Shown here: in pieces, positions 45,743 through 59,895 of the stretch
How the letters are laid out: each line of letters opens with the position of its first letter
Position numbering within the stretch: the stretch's first letter is position 1
NCBI RefSeq assembly: GCF_900496995.4
Contig: NC_044009.1
Coordinates: 11,378,001-11,442,000, forward strand
DNA length: 64,000 bases
Direction: 5' to 3'
Source: Aquila chrysaetos chrysaetos
Taxonomy: Eukaryota > Chordata > Aves > Accipitriformes > Accipitridae
The notes under the pieces: generated by a model
Told to the model about the DNA's origin: nothing
What the model saw: the letters and a program-made list of their open reading frames with translations, nothing else
Databases searched by the model: none
Made by a program: the position numbers and the translations under genes

Positions 45743-48700
45743 GATATGTGAAGACAATAGACAGCCTACCAGTATATAAAATTGAGTCAAGCATCCTTTA
45801 GAGCATATACACACGTGTAGGCACATTCATCCACCAAAAATGGACTTTCACTTAGAGATCATTCTGCTAACTGAACCAACAAATATATTTTCTTACTTAT
45901 TCTAACTTAATCCACCCAGAAGATGTGTTTCTGAGGCCCCGGGCTCCAGCAGGAGCACAGTCCATCACAAAGAGAACAATGACAGCCACACATTGTGCTC
46001 ATTGGAAACCATCCAGATAGCTGAAAAGCACTGCTACCCCTTTTCTGTGCCGACCAAGATCAACACGGGACGGGGTCCCTCTCCTGTCATGTGTTTATAC
46101 AGCACCTTGTGCAGCAAAGCCTTGATGTAATTAGCCCCTTTAGCTGTAATGACACCAATAACGGCTGTAAAGCCTTCCCTCCTGATCTCTCACAGCTGCA
46201 GACCTCCAACTCACCGTGACTTTCTTCTCCCCGGGACCCTATTTCCACCTTCAGCAGTACGTCCACTGGTTTTCACGGCAAAGGGCAGTGCAGTTCTGGC
46301 CCTTCCTCCACCGTGCAATGTGCTGCAGCACAGTTCTTATATGTTTTTCCTCCTGGCTGCACGTTTAAGGCCCTGATCCAACACTTAGAGAAGTTCGCAG
46401 AGCACTTGCCATTGACCCGAGCAGGTTTTGGATCAGGTGCTGCAAGTAAAATTTGTCCTAGCCAGATACCAGTCACTAGGGTGTAGTTCTGAGACTGAGT
46501 TTAAATACCGAAGCCCAAGCCTGGACTTGGCTCCCTTGCTGACCTTTCAGAAAGCCTCTTCTCATTTTCGTTGGCTTCTTTACCAGTTCTGCAGCCGCCT
46601 GTGGGTTTGGTAGTGGTTCAGGTTACTTGCTGATGGCCTGTTCTTCTACCTCTGCCTTTCAAGAAGAGTTCACTCCAGGATTTATAACAGGTTTTTGGTA
46701 GCACCCTCTATACTTAAATCTGTAAAACCATTTCAGTTTAAGCACCTGTTTTCACACGCTCATAATTTCACAAAGCATCCACCTTTTGGGATAAAATTTT
46801 CCATGCTTCAGCTCTTGCCCAAGGCACTATTTTTTTTTCTTTAAATAAAATTCCAAAAGGAAAAAAAAAAGTTTAATCCAAATCCATTCCACATTTCTGT
46901 ACTTGGCTTGAGGCAAGAAACTTTCCCCATTCAAAAAAATTTCTAACCACACTTCTTGTTGTGAAGGTCAAAGGAAAAAAACTGGTGCTCAGGAGCTGCC
47001 ACAAACACTCTAGGAAGTGGAGTCCAGGACTGGAGCCCAGCCATGGGCTGAAAACCCTGATCCACCCCAAAGACTTGAAAACAAAGTGCCTCTCCTTCCC
47101 TTGCTGTCAGGCAGTGTGGAGTACATAGCTCATGCAGCTTCGTTAGCTTGCAGTGCCTCCAGCAGCAATGGTGTTATGAAGGTGGCTTCTCTGTCATGAG
47201 AGCCCATGGCCAGGCTGTGACCCAGCCTCTCCTGGAGCCAGCGGGAGCTCTTCCACCAAAATGGACTTTTGGTCACACTTGCAAGTGCATCACTAATTAT
47301 GGGTGGGTTCAAAGCCCCCTGAAGTCAGTAGGAGCCTTTCCAGTGACCTCAGCTATCAGAGCAGCTGTGGTTCAAAGGCTTGACGGGGTCTGTGGGAGAA
47401 GCCAGCACAGCTTGTAAAATACATGCCAGGTTTTTCTTTTATTTTTCACTCCCTGCTCTTCAGGACGTCTTAGGAAATGAAATGCAAAGAAATAACACCA
47501 GGCCAATACTCAGGCTGTAAGATCAAGCAGTCAATGTAATCAGGAAATTGTTTAAAAAAACCTTACATTTCTCCAGAAGTGTTGTCTCAGCTTCCCTGAG
47601 CCACTTCTCTTTTCCCCGGTGTTAAAGGTAATGTATCACTTGTCTTATTTGAATCTGTCCTCATTCCTGTTACTGCAGCACACTGGTCCCAAGCCACCTC
47701 CAGGGCCCCAGGCATGTCCCGACCCCAAAGTAAGGGTCTATCTGCCTCCAACAACATTTTGCTCCTCCTGGCCTGTAAAGGCTGCCCTGGAGTGTTGTCC
47801 CACTCAACATCCCCCCCAGATTAATTTCTGGTGGCGCAAGTCTTTCTTACACTCAGAGCTCTGGCATGGAAACCCAGACATCCAGCTTTCAGCTGCCAGA
47901 AGACAGGAGAAAAGGACATGGGAGACAGAGATCCCTGGTACCACCATTGAATCAGAAGAACTGTGAGGCAGGAACATTCCTGGATCATGAACTAAGGCTG
48001 GGGCACAGTGAAGAGCTACCTGCAAAGCTCCTGTGTCCCAGGTCAACCTGTCAGACCATCCTTCCTCTAAACCTAAGGCTCACTGGGGCAGCAAGCCTTC
48101 CTCCAAAGTGCTCACAAGATGCACAAGGTCCCTGCCCCTCCGCGAAAGCTGCTCTCAGCAATCAGGAGGCAGCTTAGTCACTCTCCTAGAAGATGCGTTG
48201 ACACAGTCCTTTGACTCAACAGCAGCTGTATCACCATTCCCCTTTCAAGCAACCCAGCTGTCTTGGGTGTCTTTTCTGCCAAGCAAGGCAGCGTCCATTG
48301 AACGGCCTCTTCTGCACTTTTCTAAGGATGGCTTAGGCCCACTCCAAGATTCTCTCCTTGTGAGTCCATACCCAACAAAAAAAAAGCCTCAAGACCTCTA
48401 AAGCAACTACTTCCAGCCAGAGGAGTCAGAGCCGATCACATATAAATATACATATCTACGTGGATTAATCCCTGCTGGGAACACTCTTGGGATGCTCCAT
48501 TTCCATCTCCCAAAACTTTGGAGAAGACACAGCTGAAGAGAGGACAATTTCTTAAACAATTTCAGCAGTATCACAGTGCTCTAGTGGTCTTTACTACACA
48601 GGGACTTCAGAGCAAGCAACAGGACTGTCACCAAGCAGATGCATCAGTGGTTGACCTGCTTGATCTTGTAGCTTTCCCAATCAAGTGTGGCTACAGCCTT

Positions 48701-51576
48701 GACAATGAGTGCAAGGGTGTAAAAAGAGAGCCAAGCTCCAGGAGACAGACAGAGCAAGTATTAAGAGTATATGAAGATATGGGGGTCCACAGTAGAAGAG
48801 GTAAAGGTGTGGCAGGACCACAAATTAAATATTTGACATGAGAAAGGGCACTTTGCACTTGCACAAAATAATCAAGGACAAATTTTCTGGTCAGGCTCTG
48901 GGCGAGAGCTGGAAGTGAACTCCAGTTAGTTCACATAAAACCCCCTCCTTTCTTAGCAAATTTCAGCCTTAATTTGGCACCGAGATCTACACTTAATAAC
49001 CCAACACTTTCAAAAAATATAGTTGCCTTTAACAGTGCAATGAAAGCTCCCACTCCCCCAACTCCTTTTCTGCAGAAGCACCAGCAGGTGACTGGGACTC
49101 AGCCCTGCATGGCCATCAAGCCTTCCCATCTACATGAACCTGGGAAGGACTTTACTCCTTCTGGAGGGGTTACTTCCCTCTCCAAGCACACTTTTCTCCC
49201 ACCGAGGAGACATCCTCTTGCCTGCATCACACGGTGGCTTACACACAAAGCCCAGCCACCAGCAGAGCCAGCCTGGGCAGCAGCAGATGCAGATGCTGAG
49301 ACCAACCGTGGAAGTTCACATGCGCCTTCCACCACGGGCTGTCCCCCCTCCACGGTGCTGCATTGGAAGCAGCTGGATGCCTTCGGGTGGTCCTGTGCTC
49401 CGGTTGCTCTCCGCAGTCGCATACTGAGAGCCCACAAGCCCCGTGCAAATACAGCACATGATACTTGAGAAAGTGACATTTTAACAAAATAACACATTTA
49501 ATGCGCATTCCCACACAGCTTCTGGTCGCTCCTACCAGCAGATATAAAACACAGCACAATAGAATAGTATTTAGCTGCGAGAGACCCTGGTCTCTCACCC
49601 TCCATTTTGGCTCCAAAAGACAAGTATCCTATTAATGGGGGCTCTGAGTTTACAGCCCTCTGTCTAACGGAGTTAAACATAAAACCAGCCCTTTCTTGAC
49701 ACTTCTGTGGACAGGAATGAAAAGCTGAGAGCCAAGGAGCACTAAAACTGGAGGAAAACACCTTTTCTTCCTCCCAGGCTACCCGATAGGCACAGGGCTA
49801 CCTAAGAACAGCGGACGTTGGGTGGCCTATGAATTCCTCCTGGCTCCAGGGCTAGTCTCCAGCACAAGGTGCTCCTCAGCTGAGCTGCCCCTGCAGCCAT
49901 CGGGATCCCATCAGGGATGCTGAGGCCATTGAGGGGGCTTTTCTTGCTCTCCTCTGCCTTGTCCCACTCCACCCATGCACGGTGACAGCCACAGCTTCAT
50001 CACACTGAAAACCTGTCACTATTGGAAAATCTCCTCTGGCTCTTCTCCACTCAGCGGCTTCCCTGTATCCAGGCTGCTCAGGATCACTTTAAATCAAGTT
50101 CTCTTGGTGCATCCTCCAAACCAGCTCTTCTGTCAGGACATTTTTGTTTGTACCCATGGCTGTTTGCTGAAGACCCAAACTGTTGGGATAGAGAGGTGCT
50201 TTTATTCAGCTCCCACCCTGCCAGGAGCAACAAGAAGCATGAATAAAACTCTTGGTGTGACTAGAACAAATAAACCTTCCTGCTACACCAAGCTGCACGT
50301 CCCAGGAAGGGCTATGCCTCTTTGTCCAACCTAAATAACACTGTCTCTCCTTGCAGTCCCCTTCTTCCTCCCTCCAAGTGTAACTCTCTGTGAAGAGACT
50401 GGCCTGCAAGAGGTGAGCACAATGGATTGAGATCTGGAAAGGATGCTAAACAGAAGACAGGAAGAAAATCCCTCCTGCAAGAACTGCAGAGCAAAATCCA
50501 AGCACAGTTGGCTGTTACAGCTAAATATAACACAGCAAGAGTCATCCTGACAGACAGACGAGCTCCACATCAGCTGCAAAGGAACTCCAAATCTTAACTG
50601 ATATGTAAAAGGGAGCCATTTTTTCCCTCTCTTGTCCTATCTCTCCTCCCAAATCTCTGCAGAGACAACGCATGAAGAGCCAGGTGCGAGTCTGCAGTTG
50701 CAACAAACCCAAAGAGATTTGGCAGTGCAGGTGTATGTATCGCACTAGACAGTGACTCGGTGATAATGGGGTCATGGTTGACTGTGAACTAGCATGGCTA
50801 TAAAACCAGTGCGAAAAGAAAAGAGGTCTCAGCTTGCTCCAGTAGAGGCTGGAGTGAGATATACCAGGTGAGAGCTCACCAAGCTCACTCTTGCCTAGCT
50901 TTACGTCTTTAGAAAGTCAGAGCCACCACTTCCCAGTACCTCCTGGGACCTTCCAGATACAAGCACCAGTGGGGCAAGGACATCAACCACCAGTGGGGCA
51001 AGGACATCTTTAGCTATTTCTGTCTGTGCTGATGCAAAGTAAAAACACTCCATTACAGTGATTATTCTCAGGTTAACATATATGTTGAAACACTTACTTT
51101 TACAAGCATTTTGTTCCAGTTGCCCAAATTTACAGACTTTAATACCTGTGCAAATGAAGGCCAGGAGAAAGGAGCTCATTGTAGCTTTTTTATATTCACT
51201 ATTTGTTGTCAGGCTGTTTACTTTCACCTTTCTCCCCATGACACAATTTATGTACGCTTTTATACGCACATTTAACCACGAGTGCTTTGTTGACACTATC
51301 TGTTTCAAACATACTTGACTCTAATGCCATTTTTCTGATGTCTGGTCATCAGATTCACAAGACACTTCAAGATGTTGGAGGAGCCATTCTTTGTTCTCTG
51401 CATCCTCAGACATTATAGTAGCTGAGAACTATGAAAACAGGACTCTCATTTCTTTCCCGTCTATCTTTACAATGAGAACTGCAGCACAGACATCTGTGAC
51501 GGTCAACAGAGTAACTTGGGTATTGTGAGAGGAGCATCTTGAGCTCTTTCTCTTCCCACTGCCATCTCTCCAATAA

Positions 51577-51578
<2 letters not shown>
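45743..51578. other. intergenic, no gene recognised
   Basis: Nothing coding was recognised. The 107-codon plus-strand frame at 48518-48841 resembles no family that I know, and I treat it as chance. Confidence 0.45.
50964..51008. repeat. 24-bp tandem duplication
   Basis: The unit CACCAGTGGGGCAAGGACATC plus AAC occurs at 50964-50987 and again, 21 bases identical, at 50988-51008. Confidence 0.9.

Positions 51579-51611
<33 letters not shown>
51579..51611. repeat. A33 homopolymer
   Basis: Thirty-three A residues directly after CAATAAAT. The flank on its left shows no sign of a processed gene, so I read it as an expanded A-rich simple repeat. Confidence 0.9.
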
Positions 51612-51612
<1 letters not shown>

Positions 51613-54600
51613 CATTGTGCAAATGGTTAAAGGCTGCTTGTCTGCCTTTAGGAGGATGTGATGAGACAAAACCCAGCATCTCTCTGTTCTGACTGCTCAT
51701 TCATAATCCATCAGTGTCACTTCTGGTTCTTACATATCCTTTCCTACACTCCATGCACTGATGCTGACCCAGGACCTACCTCAGGTTGAATCCACTTTCC
51801 AGCTTTGTAACGTGCACTGGAAGTACGGCTGAGAGTATTTGAATTGGACAGAAAGACTTCCTTTCTCTCTCGCAAGGCTAAAGCCAGACGAGCTTGGAAC
51901 CTCCTGCTCGGAGCAACTGCTTCTTATCCAAACAGCTTCTCCTTCCCACACAGCTCTGCAATACGCTGTGTATCCCCAGCTCCTCCCAAGCACAGCCGAC
52001 ACTTGGTCTCCAGCATCAGCAGATGCTATTCCAAAAGGCAGAGAAACCTGAAAGCACAGAAGAAATTAAGCACCTTTTGCCACCAAGGTAATCCGACGTA
52101 AAGCTGTTAGCCAGAAAATGGTCCCTGTGGCTAGGCTGCCAGCCCAGGAATTGAGAGATACTATGCAGCTCCTCCACGCTGTTCGCCTGTACCACTTCCC
52201 ATCCATTTCCTTCTAGACCGAGTCAGTCTTCTGAAACAAAAAGAGCTCTGTTACAATATGCCTTTTCCATTAAATCAATGGAAGTCCTTTCGGTTTATAT
52301 CCCGGTCATCTGGAACAGGCTCTTCTGGCCTTTTGGGGAGGGAGGAATTTACGTCCATAATTAGCCTTTCAAACAAAAGCAGTTACACTGGATGGAAAGC
52401 AAGGGCCGTTCCTTTCCACAGCATTGCAGCACAAGACCTCCCTAAATGTGGTTCAGCAGGAGACAGAGAGAAGACAGGTCCTGATATACCCTGCAGGTAT
52501 ACCAATAGCAGACTATATCTGCTGTTCTTCTCAAGAAAATTAAATTCCTTCTGTTTGTCTCAGGTTTGGGATTCTGTAAGTTATTTTAGGTATTTAAGTA
52601 GTTTCTCCAGTGTAGATCTCCTTCTCTGTATTATTTGTGCTACTAACCTTTAACAGACCTTGCAGTAAAGATGGGCATATAGGCCCCCCAGGGTAGACTT
52701 GTTTCGGTCGTTGCCTCTACATCCTCTTGGGAGGAAGGAGGGAGCAGGGAGCCTCCCCAGCAGCACATCCTGCAGGAGAGTGATGCTCAGTGAGGTCTCC
52801 AGGCCCATCCTGCTCCAGCAGCCAAGCACCTAACCCTGCTCGTGAGTGCCTCCACATCCCTCGGGAAAGTATCGTGCCTCAGCACACAACCGCGAACCCA
52901 TGGGGTTGTAGCTGCTCTGGTTTGTAGAAAGGAGTTATCTAAGCCATGCCCCACACACAGGGAGACCACGTCCCCTGCCATCTCTGGAAGCCTGTCACCC
53001 GCAGGGTGTGGGACCAGCAGCAGTGAACACCAGCCCTGTCCTGTCCCTTTGCAAAGCCAGCACACCTGGAAGTACTTGAGTACTGAAAAAGACAGAAATC
53101 ACCTGGCCTTTCCACATACAGGAAAAAAAAGTTGTAAAAAGAGAAAAAAAAAAAAATCCACCAACACTTTTCTTTAAAAGAAATTTGCACTTCTTCAAAA
53201 GCTGGAAAAAGAGAAAGACATCCATTTTCCTTGCAGAAGGAGACTCGTTTGCAGAACATGTCCATTTTCTCCCTACCTTCACGGAGAAGGCTGTCACCAT
53301 ACGTGTTCGGTGCTGCTTTCCCTGTAAGGCCAAAGACGGTATTTCCACAGCACCTTTGGCTTCTCCACCTTATCCAGCACAGAGCAGAGTGAGACCAAAA
53401 TAACGCAGCAGGCGTACTCCCTGTCCTCCAGGGCTGGATGCATTTTCAAAGGTGGCACCTGCACTTCATGGCACACCCCATGGTCCATTTCCCAGTGCTG
53501 CACTTTGGGTGAAGTACCGGGCCAGGCAATGCCTGGGCACCCTCTTCCCATGTGTCCTGGGTGCCCCTGATGTGGCACCTGGGGAAAATGCCTTGAGCAC
53601 ATTTGCCACCAAGTGTAGATACGGGAGGATTAGAGGCTTTCTAGGATCACTGGGTCATTTGCTTTGGACTCATGTACCTCCTGGCCGACCCATTTAGATC
53701 CTGCCACATTGCTTCCCAAACTTCCAGCAAATGGAGGAGGTGAGCTCCATCCTGGTCCCAGCTCTGGTGATCAGCTTACCCCTTGCTGCAGAAACAAGGC
53801 ACGATGAAGATGACAGGAGAAGGTGTCCCTGTGCCAGCTCACAGCAGGGCTCCCATACCCACCTCTTGCCTCTGAGCAAAATAAATGGCACAATCAAAGC
53901 TGATCAGCACAACTATGCTGTTACCCATTGCTGCAAGTCTTCCTGGTTCTGCTGAAGTCCCGAGATGTTCAAAAATTCCCCAGAGATCATCTCCCCAGTG
54001 GTCAAAGCCATCAGGGCTGGGAGAGTGTGGAAAGCTCCCTTGCATCGGGCTGCACCACGAGGCTGACAGATCCTGAAGGAAGAAGCCACACCTGGGTTCC
54101 TCCCCTGAGCAGCAGATGTTTGCTTTGGCAAGTTTACGGTAGAGAAGGGCTGGAGCAGGGACCACCAGGCAGTGTTTCTCCTGCGCACCAGAACTTGCCA
54201 CCCAACTGGCTTGAGCGCGGCGAGGGGGAAACCCTACAATGCCAATGGCCCCGGGGCCAGACCTCTCTCACTCCTAATCACTATCACTAGCCAAAAAAAA
54301 TGCCAGAAACAGGGAAACTGCACGAAAGGGAAAAAACCCACCTTGCAGGGACAAGCACACACTCCCCGCACGTCTGAACACACGCTTTGACATGTACACA
54401 CAACCAAGAGCCTCAGTGGCCCAAAATAGCACCTGAGCACACAAGTGACCTGCAAAAGCAGCCAAAAAAATCCGTTTTCAGCCTACTCCTGGGCACACAA
54501 CAAAGTCAAGTCTGTGGGACCCCGCGCAACATAAAATAAGGCTAACCCATGCAACCTCTGCTTCACAAGTCATAAATCTGGGGTGGAATTTCTTTCCCTT

Positions 54601-57600
54601 TTCTTCTTGGGAAGCGTTTCCCTTCTGTGGCTGTCGGATGCAATTGGACGCCAGGCTGCCATCGTCTCAGGTTGGGATTTGGGAAGGAGGGGGAGGGAGC
54701 TAATCCTTTTTTCATCACATTAAATTAAACTATAAACTATACCTTTTAATTCCTTCTAATTAAATTTCTCACAGAAAACTTCACGGAAAACGGAAGTGTT
54801 ATTTCTTAATATTTTTTCACAAAACACGGCAGGAAGCATTTTGGAAGAGGCGTGCCTCGGCGTTGCAGGCAGCTATCTGGGGCGTCGCGGGACATGTCTG
54901 GGGCTCTCCGATAGATGAAGATCACCCCACAGCTGGCAGCTCCCGAGTCCATCACACGTACTAGACTGACTCGCCTCCACACATGCATTCAGACTCCAGG
55001 AAGAGGGGAGAGTGCAAATTCAGCTGAGACAGGGTCCAGCCATCTATGATACGCAAGGTCCCAGTGCTAGCCTACCCCCTTGGGCTCTCCTGGCGGAGCA
55101 GGAAGTATTCCCAAAAGCCCATGAAACACCCAAGCAGCCCTGCAGTTGCTGGGCTTCACGCAGCCACGGTCCTGCCCTCCTCTGCTGCACCATCAGGCTG
55201 CAGTGGTTGCCTCCTCAGTGGATGGACCCAAGGTGCTTTGGGGGAAAAAAAAAAAAAAGCCACTGGGGCTTTTTAATTTTTAAAGCAAAGCTGTTTGGGA
55301 GCCCAGTTTCAATTAGCTTTCAATGGGCTGCATCCCCTAAATCATGTAGGGGCTGGCTGGCTTACAAATGCCAGGCTTTTCTCTACCGACACAGAAATAC
55401 AGCTAGAGCTTTGCAATTCTAAAGCATTTAAAAGTAATTGGCATTTTCCCCTTTACGTTCCAAGATGTGCTCAAGGGAAGTAACCTAATAGGCAGGAGAC
55501 CATCTCCGAGGCCTCTGAGCTATTCTGGCTTCACGAAGGAAGAAATCCAATACAGCAAATTGCAGCGAGGAGTCAGCTGAAAGCAAGGGCAGGCCATGAA
55601 GGAAGCAACGTGTCCCTCTCTCAGTTCTCCTGGCTTAGCGAGCAGAAGGAGTTTCCATCTGCTCTTCAGATCCCCACCAGCACAGCAAACCAGTATCGCC
55701 GAGCCAGATCAGAAGGAGCTACAGCAAGATCAGGCACCAGCTCAACGAAGTGGAGAAAGCCAGATCTGACTCAAGGACATGTGCATCACGGCCGTGTTGG
55801 AGGTGGTATGTCCTGCGTTGCACGTACATGATCAGGAATTTCAGATTTCAAGGCAAAAATAGCAATGTTGGTGTTCCTTTTGCTCAAACAGGTGAGGATA
55901 ATGAGATGTGAACAGTGGTAGGACTGTCTTCCCCGGTCAGCAGGCAGCCTGGAGCCACAGTTCGGGAAGAGACAAACCACACAGCATTTACCCCCAAGGC
56001 TGAAACACAAACACTTCAGTGCCAGCTCTGGCAAGAGCTGCTTGTTTGCAAAACTGTTAATTCCACGTCTACATGCCTCCAAGCAGGACCATGTCCCATC
56101 AGGACCGAAACAAGAGTGGGCTCTGCCCCTGAGCGAGCTGGTTGAATTAAAGAAGCTGTCTGCATCTGGAGGGCACCAGTGGGGAGTGAGAATTTGGGGG
56201 AGAAAGGGTATGCAGAGCCTGCTACCCCAGAGCATCTACCTTTGTGATGGGTGAGGAACCCTGGCAGATAACCTCCACGAGACAGGAAAAGACACCTGAT
56301 CTCGTAGCTAAAGGTGTGGGGTCCAAGACTGAAGGACTCATGAACTCATGGGTGGGTGAGACAAATCTCACAGCTTTAGATGCCGCCAAAGTAAACGGCC
56401 TTACCTGAACTTTCTTGCGCAAGGCTACTCTTGCAGACAACGCAGAGAAATGGGCTTTTCTAGGGAGCCCTACTTTTGAGCTCAGCCTGACAATCAGGCG
56501 TATTGAAGAATGCTCAAGAAATGGGCTGAATCTAGAAGCAGCTTAGATGGCCAGTGTATTTGGACTCGGGACACCTGGCACTGGTGCCTCTGGAATTGAG
56601 GACTGAGGTCCCAGGTGAGCAGGGGGTCCCTCACTACCACAGTTGGACCCTCAGTTACCTAAACTTCATCTGAGTCCCAGTTCACACACCTCAACCCTTC
56701 AGGCTTCCTTTCCCCCGCACCACTGAACACAGAACTGGGCCTCTTCCATTCCCATCCTAGGGAACAGTCTCCAACACCCAGAGCACTCACTGATGTCCTC
56801 AGATGGAGACCTCTGAGCTCACCCCACCATCCCTTTCCAGCCTCCTCTGCCCCTGGACCCAAGTCCTCCTGACCTGGGAAGGTCCTGTCACCCCACCAGT
56901 GTCCCTCACTGGCCAGTCACTGCGTTTCGGGATCCTGCCAACAGCTCTACCTTTTCAGCTGAGAACTATTCCCCAACCCTAACGCAGAGGGGCTGGCAGC
57001 CACCTCCTGATCTGCACAAGGGAGGAATGTCAGGCACGTCGTGAAATACAGGTCCTGCTTCCCAGAACTGTCAGGCTCCATTAGCGCCAGAGGGGCCTGA
57101 CAATGTAAGGGTTTTAAACCCCAAACCACCACGCTAGCAAAGCTCCCCTTGCTAATGAACCACCCACAAGCTGAAACGCAAGCCCAAGGCACAGGCAAGG
57201 CATCGTGTGCAAGAGAGACGCAGGCAGATGTGCACACACAGACATTTCTTCTCTATCCATTTGCAGAGAAGCTCCTTTTCCCTTTGTGTGGCACAGCTGT
57301 TTATTTGCTTTTTTGGTGCTGCATCCTCAACCTGCCTTTAAAATTAAACCGAGCCTCAGCTCCAAGGCACTAGCTTTGTTCCATCATACTGGAAAACAAA
57401 GCAAACCTTGATAGAGAGCCAGCTAAGACAGTGGGAGACGTTAGACATTATTAAACCCTACCACTAACTGATTCTTGTTTAAAGTGATATTTGATGCAGA
57501 AAGCATAACAAAACGGGTGCATAAAGATGCAAGAAGTCATTCCTAAGGTCTCCCAGGAACCAAATCAGTGCCTCCAAGCCCCAGGTTTACATGAGCCCTA

Positions 57601-59675
57601 GGCTTTCCACCCCACCTCAGGGGGGCAGCGACTTCTAACGCAAGGACAGATGAACACATGGGTCATGTCACCACGCAAAGAGCAGGCGGTGCCCATCAGC
57701 AGGGCGAAGACGAGCAGCGAGGGTCTGGTGAAGAGAACTCGGTGAAATGGAGTAGCTGAGGGAAAAGAAAAGTCATGATTTAAAATCTCTTTAACCCAGG
57801 GCTGAGCTGAAATCACTTCATGTCCCTGGAGAACACCTGAAATACCCTGCTACTGCTCTCCTCTTACTGCTTTCCCGCCAGCCTCGTGCTCTAGCAGCAC
57901 CACGCTGGTCTTGTCTGTGGGTGCAGAAGAGGGATGGAAGAGGCACCAAGGAGGTGACAAGGGCTGGGGGACTGGTAACAAATCTCTCTGTGCTTTTAAA
58001 GGGTGGCTTCTAGCAGTGGCAACAGAAGCACTGAGGGACCAGGGGCTCACGGGGTCAAACACCATCTAAGCAGGGGTCTGAGCAATGTGACCAAACCCCA
58101 TATTTTTCGATGCAAGTATTTAAAGGGAGAAGGGAGGGAGCATTCAAACCACTCTGAAGTTATATATTGACCACGCAGGCCTTCACCATCAGTTCTGGGC
58201 TCCAGGGATTCTGGTGGACATCCTGAACCGCTTTTCCTTCGTGTGATGAGACCCAGGATGCAGCGGACAGGCTCCAACCCTGGGTGAGAAGCAATGCACA
58301 GTAGGAGAGGGTGGTAACGCAGGGCTGGGTCACTGCAGGAGTCCTGCCTCTCTGGACCCTACCCACAATATTGCTTCACCATTTAAGTTCACGTATCGAA
58401 ATAAAAACATGGAAGTGACAATTGAAAAATGCAAGAGCAAAAACCATAGTGTCATATGCTGTTAAGAACAGATCAGAGTATTTCTCCTATTCCTTCCTTC
58501 ACACGTCCCCTACTTTCTCTCCACCCCCACCAAAACCCCATGCAGCAAAGCATCCTGCCCTTTAAAATGTCTGTATTTAACATACTAAATACTCACGCTA
58601 TTTGGTGATGATCCATTTGGTAGATCTTTCAAGGTCCGGATACCAGAAAAAGAAACCAAGAAGAAAAAAAAAAAACCAAACCCACAGATTTGCCAATCAA
58701 ACAAGGAAAAAAAAAGACACTAGCACTTCATACGCAATCCAAATAACATGGGAGAAGATGTGCTCGCACATTACAAAAATCTTGAGAGAACAGCCTTGCA
58801 GGGGACTAAAGCCTTCTGTGCTCAGTGCACTGTCATATAGTTGCGTCTACGCTAATACGCTTTGCAGATTTCGGAGTAAGTAAAGCTGGACTCTAACATG
58901 CAGTACACTCAGGAGGTCATTAGGAAAACAGTACAGACATCTGCAGTTAACTAAAAAAATCAGTGGAATTATTCACATACAAAAAGCTACAGGAACATGC
59001 ATCTGGGAGGAAACAGGTACTTAAATTAATCCTTTCCAAATGAACATATGCAATAAAAATGGAATTAACACCTGTGCAGATAAAATACTTTTGCTCCCTT
59101 ACATGGTGATGCTCATATTGCATTTTCAGTTGTTCCTAATAAGATTCCTGAATGCTCTGAAAACATGACATCACCTCTATAACGGTGCAAAGAACTGCAA
59201 GTTACACAAGGCTTTACTTCTTGATCTTGTGGCATTGTTTTGTAGATAATTCTCCCTGTTAATAACAAACAGGATTGAGGAACCTTCTAACCTGCAGGAG
59301 CTTGGAACATTTTTTTAAAGGGGCAAAAGAAGTATCTAATACCCATTTTTCATGATAGCATGTTCAAAAGTAACCTCTGGAAATGAGGAGAAGAAGATGT
59401 AGAGAGAAGTGGCTCAGAAACTGTGCTCAATAGGCCAGGGAGGGAAAGAGGGCTGTGAAGACCTGGTGAGTGAGTAACAGAAGTTCACATCTAAACAAAG
59501 AAGTTATTTTAATAGCTCTGCAACTTGAGCATTCAAATGAGTATCATTTTATCCTGGGTAATAGCAACATCTAAAGATCAATGCAATAATGGATTTTATA
59601 TAATTTTTAGGCTTCTGGTCCCTAAACATTTTATAACTAAACAAGGCATATCTTAGTTTTCTCTGCTATTTTGTT
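51612..59675. other. intergenic downstream of TRAF3IP1, no gene recognised
   Basis: No exon was recognised. An AT-rich patch with TTAAATTAAA and CTAATTAAAT lies at 54715-54815. Short A-rich runs occur at about 53125-53156, 55243-55258 and 58660-58715. Confidence 0.45.
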
Positions 59676-59681
59676 TTTATT
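59676..59681 (-). terminator. poly(A) signal of TRAF3IP1
   Basis: TTTATT on the + strand reads AATAAA on the minus strand, about 49 bases past the TRAF3IP1 stop. Its closeness implies a very short 3' UTR. A longer form cannot be excluded. Confidence 0.55.
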
Positions 59682-59729
59682 TGGTAGGAATGTCAGTCAG
59701 TCCCAAGGCTGCTTATTTTTCCCCCTTCT

Positions 59730-59895
59730 TCACCTTCTTGAAGACAAGTTTATGCTAAGAACCATCCTCCGGATTTTTTCTTCGTTCTTTAAAATATTGG
59801 CTTTTACAGCACAGATCTTGTCTTGCTGGTCTTTAATCAACTGTTCCAGTTCAGCCAGATCAGCTTTTAATGGTTCTACAGCACTGTCTGTGATG
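59730..59895 (-). CDS. TRAF3IP1 last coding exon
   Basis: The acceptor CTTTCAG precedes the exon, whose first base completes the split Ser codon. It encodes 54 residues, starting [19 protein letters not shown] and ending SSRR. The TGA stop is at 59730-59732. Confidence 0.95.

Noticed and set aside
48518-48841. 107-codon plus-strand frame
   Set aside because: No family is recognised and there are no splice or promoter signals.
51560-51611. AATAAAT followed by A33 as the tail of a processed pseudogene
   Set aside because: The signal sits directly against the A-run, upstream DNA shows no gene-like sequence, and no flanking duplication was found.
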